Assembly (NCBI GenBank): GCA_030629925.1
Contig: DAOVOB010000038.1
Coordinates: 1 to 8,144 of the forward strand
DNA: 8,144 nt
Direction of reading: 5' to 3'
DNA from: Fidelibacterota bacterium
GTDB lineage: Bacteria; Fidelibacterota; Fidelibacteria; Fidelibacterales; Fidelibacteraceae
Made by a program: the position numbers and the translations under genes. The notes below the pieces were generated by a model. It was not told where the DNA came from and did no database searches. It saw nothing but the letters and a program-made list of their open reading frames with translations. Each line of letters starts with the position of its first letter. Position 1 is the first letter of the stretch. This document shows positions 5,082-8,144 of the stretch, piece by piece.

Positions 5082-6626
5082 TTACTCCCATTCAATAGTT
5101 GCAGGGGGTTTAGAACTGATGTCATATACAACGCGATTAACGCCATTTACTTCATTGATGATGCGATTGGATATTTTTGCCAATACCTCGTAGGGTACAT
5201 GCGCCCAATCGGCGGTCATACCGTCCAGACTTGTCACCGCACGAAAAGCAACCACATAATCGTAGGAGCGTTCATCACCCATAACGCCAACGGATTGAAC
5301 AGGCAGGAGCACACAAAATGCCTGCCAAATTTTATTGTATTGATCGCTGTTATGCAATTCTTGCATCGCAATATGATCGGCTTCACGGAGAATATCACAT
5401 TTGTCTTTTGTGATCGGACCGGGAATACGCACACCCAATCCGGGACCCGGGAAAGGATGGCGCCAGATCAGTTCATCATCCATGCCCATTTGCTTACCTA
5501 CCCGGCGAACTTCATCTTTAAATAGTTCGCGCAAAGGTTCGATGAGCTTGAATTTCATTTTTTCAGGCAAACCACCAACATTATGGTGAGATTTGATGGT
5601 TGCGGACGGTCCTTTGAAGGATACAGATTCGATCACATCAGGATAAAGTGTGCCTTGAGCAAGAAAATCAAAATCTCCAAGATGATTTGCGGTTTCTTCG
5701 AAAACATCAATAAATAAATTTCCAATGATCTTTCTTTTTGTCTCAGGATCGGCCACGCCGTCCAGTGCTTCCAAAAAACGATCTTCGGCATCAACATATA
5801 CCAATTTCATTTTATAACGGTCACGGAAAGTTTTTTGCACTTGTTCCGCTTCATGTAAACGAAGTAATCCATTATTTACAAAAACACAGGTTAACTGATC
5901 ACCGATGGCTTCTTGCAGAAGCACAGCAACTACCGAAGAATCTACACCTCCGGATAGCCCGCAGATCACATGCTTATCCCCTACTTGTTCTCTTACCTTT
6001 TGGATCTCAGATTCAATAAAATTAGCAGGCGTCCAATTTTGTTCGCATCCGCAAATGTTGACGGCGAAATTTCCCAATATTTTGTTACCTTGATCAGTAT
6101 GTGCAACCTCAGGGTGAAACTGAATTGCGAAAACAGGACGATCTTCATGACGGATCGCTGCGATAGGCGCATTATCTGTATGAGCAATAATTGAAAAACC
6201 TTCGGGCATTAAATCCACGCGATCACCATGACTCATCCAAACCGTTAGATCTTCATTTTTATCAATTCCCTCAAACAAACCGGTATTATCATCTATCTTG
6301 AGATGTGCCCGTCCGTATTCACGATGATCGGCACGCGCAACTTTTCCATTATATCGTTGACTTAGAAGCTGTAACCCGTAGCAAATTCCCAGCATGGGAA
6401 TACCAAGATCAAAAATACGCTCATCGGGATGAGGTGCTTTTTCATCGTACACGCTGGAAGGTCCGCCGGATAAAATAAGTCCCTGCGGCTTAAATTCTTT
6501 TATCTTCTCAAAGTCCACATTAAATGGATGAATTTCACAATACACATTAGCTTCACGGATTCGCCGGGCGATCAATTGGGTGTATTGAGAACCAAAATCA
6601 AGAATAAGAATTTTGTTGGAGTTCAT
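5082..6626 (-). CDS. guaA: GMP synthase (glutamine-hydrolysing)
   Basis: Converts XMP + glutamine + ATP to GMP, the last step of guanine nucleotide synthesis. Full-length at 514 aa. The N-terminal class I glutamine amidotransferase domain has GGPSS (54-58), the nucleophile Cys82 in GICYGLQ, and His171/Glu173 in QFHPE. The ATP-pyrophosphatase domain has the P-loop SGGVDSS (225-231) and [10 protein letters not shown] (345-354). The C-terminal dimerisation/XMP-binding domain includes HPFPGPGLG (390-398) and ends in the canonical KPPATIEWE. An AAGGA SD lies about 10 nt upstream of the ATG, a little far. The stop codon abuts the right end of the repeat element, yet the C-terminus is intact, so insertion did not truncate the gene. 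It lies downstream of queH, from which a 336-bp repeat mosaic separates it. Confidence 0.98.
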   Translation of the reverse strand: MNSNKILILDFGSQYTQLIARRIREANVYCEIHPFNVDFEKIKEFKPQGLILSGGPSSVYDEKAPHPDERIFDLGIPMLGICYGLQLLSQRYNGKVARADHREYGRAHLKIDDNTGLFEGIDKNEDLTVWMSHGDRVDLMPEGFSIIAHTDNAPIAAIRHEDRPVFAIQFHPEVAHTDQGNKILGNFAVNICGCEQNWTPANFIESEIQKVREQVGDKHVICGLSGGVDSSVVAVLLQEAIGDQLTCVFVNNGLLRLHEAEQVQKTFRDRYKMKLVYVDAEDRFLEALDGVADPETKRKIIGNLFIDVFEETANHLGDFDFLAQGTLYPDVIESVSFKGPSATIKSHHNVGGLPEKMKFKLIEPLRELFKDEVRRVGKQMGMDDELIWRHPFPGPGLGVRIPGPITKDKCDILREADHIAMQELHNSDQYNKIWQAFCVLLPVQSVGVMGDERSYDYVVAFRAVTSLDGMTADWAHVPYEVLAKISNRIINEVNGVNRVVYDISSKPPATIEWE

Positions 6627-6689
6627 ATATGATTTTTCCTTAGTTGTTTTGAAATCTTTTTCGTCTTGTAATCCTGTCTAATTTATCAA

Positions 6690-6709
6690 GGACGATTCTA
6701 GAGTCGCCC
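6690..6709. repeat. Decayed 20-bp palindrome
   Basis: GGACGATTCT followed by AGAGTCGCCC; the halves are complementary at 8 of 10 positions around a TCTAGA centre. In style it resembles the intact palindrome at 2475-2502 (GC-rich arms, short gap to neighbouring genes) but the sequence differs. Confidence 0.5.
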
Positions 6710-6810
6710 GTACATTTTCAGGTATAAAGGTGTAAGGCATAAAGGTCATCAGGATATATTTGTATAAGCTCTAAGCCAGCATGTATATCCTGTAATCCTG
6801 TCCCTACTTC

Positions 6811-6831
6811 GCTCTTTGAGCTACAAAGAGC
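6811..6831. repeat. Hairpin GCTCTTTG / CAAAGAGC
   Basis: A perfect 8-bp stem with loop AGCTA. No T-tract follows on either strand, so it is not a typical terminator. Together with the flanking CCTGTCCCTAC and CAGGCA it forms a second copy of the module seen at 1922-1974. Confidence 0.65.
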
Positions 6832-6899
6832 AGGCAATAGAAAATCAGATTTTTCTGTCATCCTGTCAAAAAGCAATCATGTTAATTCTGCCTGCCCAT

Positions 6900-6921
6900 C
6901 CGCCCCGATAGTTCGGGGTGG
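6900..6921. repeat. GC-rich REP-like hairpin
   Basis: CCGCCCCGA, loop TAGT, TCGGGGTGG: a 9-bp stem with one G-T wobble, extended weakly by CCC and GGG outside. It lies 41 bp after the queH stop codon. It could slow transcription from queH but lacks a U-tract. Confidence 0.6.
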
Positions 6922-6962
6922 CGTAGGAGGGTAATCCAATCAAAGTATCCTGTCAATGCTTT

Positions 6963-7496
6963 TTATTCGGGGCGCATATCACGGAGAGAAAACTCACATC
7001 CGCAATAATTTTGACGGTAAAGATCCAGTTCGCGACTGAGTTCATTGCTTCGTTTGAAGCCATCTTTTTTCTTAAAATCCCAGGGTTCATAACCCGGATA
7101 TTGTTTGCCAATTTCAAATATTGTCTTACTGACCTTATGCGGGGATACGGTGAGCGTTGATGTAAACGCTTTAAATCCATGAGAGCCTGCATATTGCGCC
7201 GTTCTGGCAAAGCTATATGCAAAACAGCGATGACAGCGAAGACCGCGTTCAGGTTCATTTTCTAAACCGTCAACGGCTTTCAGCCAGGCACCATGGTCAT
7301 AGGTATCTTCAACAAGTTCAACATTCCAACTCTTTGCCAGTTTCCTTGCAGCATCAAGTCTTTTATCATACTCTTCTTTGGGTGCAATATTATGATTTGA
7401 GAAAAAAAGCACCGGCTCGATCTCTTCGGAGCGTAATCTTTCAACGCAGGCGGAAGCGCAGATGGCGCAGCAGGTATGTAAAAGTATCTTTCTCAT
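6963..7496 (-). CDS. queH: Epoxyqueuosine reductase QueH
   Basis: Performs the last step of queuosine synthesis, reducing epoxyqueuosine to queuosine at the tRNA wobble base of GUN anticodons; a non-homologous replacement of QueG (formerly DUF208). Length is 177 aa, typical of the short form. Metal-binding cysteines are all present: C9, C10 and C13 in HTCCAICA, C88 and C91 in GLRCHRC, C165 and C167 in YCGCEFS. The FTSTLTVSPHK motif lies at 111-121 and KKDGFKRSNELSRELDLYRQ near 143-162. These fit an enzyme with a [4Fe-4S] cluster and a second iron. GAGG at 7501-7504 lies 4 nt from the ATG (rather short). No other queuosine gene (queA, tgt, queC-E) is in the window, so it appears to stand alone, with repeat-filled gaps on both sides. 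Confidence 0.95.
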   Translation of the reverse strand: MRKILLHTCCAICASACVERLRSEEIEPVLFFSNHNIAPKEEYDKRLDAARKLAKSWNVELVEDTYDHGAWLKAVDGLENEPERGLRCHRCFAYSFARTAQYAGSHGFKAFTSTLTVSPHKVSKTIFEIGKQYPGYEPWDFKKKDGFKRSNELSRELDLYRQNYCGCEFSLRDMRPE

Positions 7497-7519
7497 TAAT
7501 CCTCTTTGAGTAGTTCTAA

Positions 7520-7594
7520 TCGTGACTCGTAACGCGTAACGTGTGACTCGGGTCGTGAATCGTGAGACGTAAAACGTGAGATGTGAACGGTAAT
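7520..7594 (+). repeat. Heptamer array, TCGTGAC family
   Basis: Ten 7-nt units with one 5-nt interruption: TCGTGAC, TCGTAAC, GCGTAAC, GTGTGAC, (TCGGG), TCGTGAA, TCGTGAG, ACGTAAA, ACGTGAG, ATGTGAA, CGGTAAT. The consensus is NCGTRAN. The array fills most of the 118-bp gap between the lipoprotein stop codon and the queH start, ending 23 bp before queH. Its sequence is unlike the AATTGAC family but the period is the same. Confidence 0.85.
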
Positions 7595-7614
7595 AATATT
7601 TTTCTCATTTTCTA

Positions 7615-8085
7615 TCACTCTGTCATATCTAAGGTATCAACCAAAAATGTTACATTTTGTTCTGAAACGGAAGTGATGATATACATACTATCAGCATAAG
7701 TGATCATTGCTTTGTTGATCATGTCCCCGCTGTATATCGTAACATCATATGTGTCATATTCTCCATCTAACATAAGCTCAATACAGGAAGTTGCAGGGCC
7801 AAATGCATCAAGCGCATAATTATATGGAAGATATATTTCCAAAAATTCTACTATAATTGAGCTGTCTTTTACGACAACTTTATATTTAATTTCATTATTG
7901 AAAATTGAAAATAAAGTATCTGTTTCAGCATATATCGGAATATTTTCTTTTATGCATCTTGAATCAAAAATAGGTGGAAATGAAACAGTCACATCGTATT
8001 CAAAATCATTTTTGTCAAAATCAAAACAGGAAAATACCATTAATGAAACAAGGATCAGTAAAATAATTTGGATTAACTTTTTCAT
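7615..8085 (-). CDS. Small predicted lipoprotein of unknown function
   Basis: A 156-aa protein starting MKKLIQIILLILVSLMVFSC: a basic start, a hydrophobic stretch, then a lipobox-like VFSC with Cys20 as the likely lipidated residue. Phe at -2 is unusual for proteobacterial lipoboxes. The mature part is acidic, rich in Asp, Ile, Tyr and alternating hydrophobic residues, suggesting a beta-rich domain. Cys44 and Cys101 could form a disulfide. The frame extends to an ATG at 8106, but ATG 8085 is preferred: AGGA at 8092-8095 is 6 nt upstream and the signal peptide begins right there. I recognise no family. Its upstream region ends in a heptamer array and its downstream gap in another. It is probably anchored in the periplasm or outer membrane; the role is unknown. 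Confidence 0.75.
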   Translation of the reverse strand: MKKLIQIILLILVSLMVFSCFDFDKNDFEYDVTVSFPPIFDSRCIKENIPIYAETDTLFSIFNNEIKYKVVVKDSSIIVEFLEIYLPYNYALDAFGPATSCIELMLDGEYDTYDVTIYSGDMINKAMITYADSMYIITSVSEQNVTFLVDTLDMTE

Positions 8086-8091
8086 GTTTAT

Positions 8092-8095
8092 TCCT
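8092..8095 (-). promoter_or_regulatory. SD deciding the lipoprotein start
   Basis: AGGA (within AAAGGAA) on the minus strand is 6 nt from ATG 8085. The earlier in-frame ATG at 8106 touches the heptamer array and has no SD. Confidence 0.65.
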
Positions 8096-8107
8096 TTCTT
8101 TTGCATT

Positions 8108-8140
8108 AATTGTCAATTGTCCTCTGTCAATTGTCAATTG
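8108..8140 (-). repeat. Third copy of the AATTGAC terminal array, at the right edge
   Basis: AATTGTC, AATTGTC, CTCTGTC, AATTGTC, AATTG. Its reverse complement matches the outer left end of the four-helix-bundle element (4430-4462) at 31 of 33 positions. It lies 22 bp upstream of the lipoprotein start and probably continues past the window, where another element copy or a solo end could lie. Confidence 0.8.
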
Positions 8141-8144
8141 CAGC

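Larger units (their letters stand above)
4426..5083 (+). mobile_element. Putative non-autonomous element: four-helix-bundle gene between inverted heptamer arrays
   Basis: Both ends carry the same 12 bases in inverted orientation (AAAACAATTGAC at 4426-4437; its complement at 5072-5083). The arms are long imperfect inverted repeats. Left 4472-4525 aligns with the reverse complement of 5021-5067 at 42 of 47 positions, allowing one 7-nt insertion on the left (4490-4496). The match includes the non-heptameric stretch AATTAGCA, so it is not just shared low-complexity sequence. Inside are a candidate promoter, a third small array and one gene. There is no transposase. The right end abuts the guaA stop codon and even overlaps two of its bases; the left end lies 39 bp from the fpr start. 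A target-site duplication is not visible. Independent growth of two arrays beside an immobile gene is the alternative explanation. Confidence 0.5.
6627..6962. other. Intergenic repeat mosaic between queH and guaA
   Basis: These 336 bp contain no gene I can support. They hold five exact ATCCTGT copies (6671, 6787, 6795, 6860, 6947) plus variants such as ATCATGT (6876) and ATTCTGC (6885). They also hold a decayed 20-bp palindrome (6690-6709), a perfect 8-bp-stem hairpin (6811-6831) and a GC-rich hairpin (6900-6921). A guaA promoter must lie here but I do not see a convincing one. The mixture looks like successive insertion of dispersed short repeats. Confidence 0.6.

Noticed and set aside
4426..5083. 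23S rRNA intervening sequence
   Set aside because: No rRNA sequence flanks the element; both neighbours are protein genes (fpr-like and guaA).
5049..5525. Plus-strand 158-codon ORF
   Set aside because: It is antisense to the conserved C-terminal part of GMP synthase and begins in the repeat array.
6811..6921. Intrinsic terminators for queH
   Set aside because: The two hairpins are not followed by a T-tract on the minus strand; they fit dispersed repeats better.
8086..8106. Seven-residue extension of the lipoprotein from ATG 8106
   Set aside because: It has no SD, touches the heptamer array, and would put non-signal residues before a normal lipoprotein signal.
8086..8140. Promoter of the lipoprotein gene using TTGACA in the right-edge array
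   Set aside because: At 16-18 nt spacing the candidate -10 hexamers match TATAAT at only about two positions.

Overview
This is an AT-rich bacterial window carrying eight protein genes; two are unusual in context rather than in function. Gene content (queH, a CYTH phosphohydrolase, a four-helix-bundle gene of the 23S rRNA intervening-sequence protein family) and the crowded palindromic or heptameric intergenic repeats suggest an uncultured or poorly studied anaerobe-like lineage, perhaps of the FCB group (Cloacimonadota, Ignavibacteriota, Bacteroidota or a relative). That placement is an impression from gene and repeat style, not a phylogenetic result. Most genes have good Shine-Dalgarno (SD) sequences.

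Layout, all on the minus strand unless stated. The left edge holds the N-terminal 152 codons of release factor 2 (prfB), 64 bp downstream of acetate kinase (ackA). A repeat-rich 265-bp gap follows, then a CYTH/triphosphate-tunnel protein. A 61-bp gap with a perfect 28-bp palindrome separates it from adenosine deaminase (add), which sits 15 bp behind a ferredoxin-NADP reductase-like flavoprotein with a TTG start. The only plus-strand gene is a four-helix-bundle protein at 4656-5015, bracketed by inverted arrays of a 7-bp repeat. Then come GMP synthase (guaA), a 336-bp repeat mosaic, epoxyqueuosine reductase QueH, a second type of 7-bp array, and a small lipoprotein. The window ends in a third copy of the first 7-bp array.

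The ordinary genes are housekeeping: translation termination, acetate/ATP metabolism, purine interconversion (add, guaA) and tRNA queuosine modification. They do not form one obvious pathway.

The part most worth a second look is the repeat system. Three different heptamer families (AATTGAC, TCGTGAC, GGGTGAT-like) occupy separate intergenic gaps, yet all can be written in one phase as NNNTGAY. One family forms imperfect terminal inverted repeats (42 of 47 aligned bases plus one heptamer indel) around the four-helix-bundle gene, making a cassette of about 658 bp with no transposase. A copy of the same terminal array, matching at 31 of 33 bases, lies at the right edge. The cassette's left end also appears to supply the -35 box of the fpr-add operon. 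I infer a non-autonomous mobile or amplifying element in which the small helical protein may take part; the sequence shows the structure but does not prove the mechanism.
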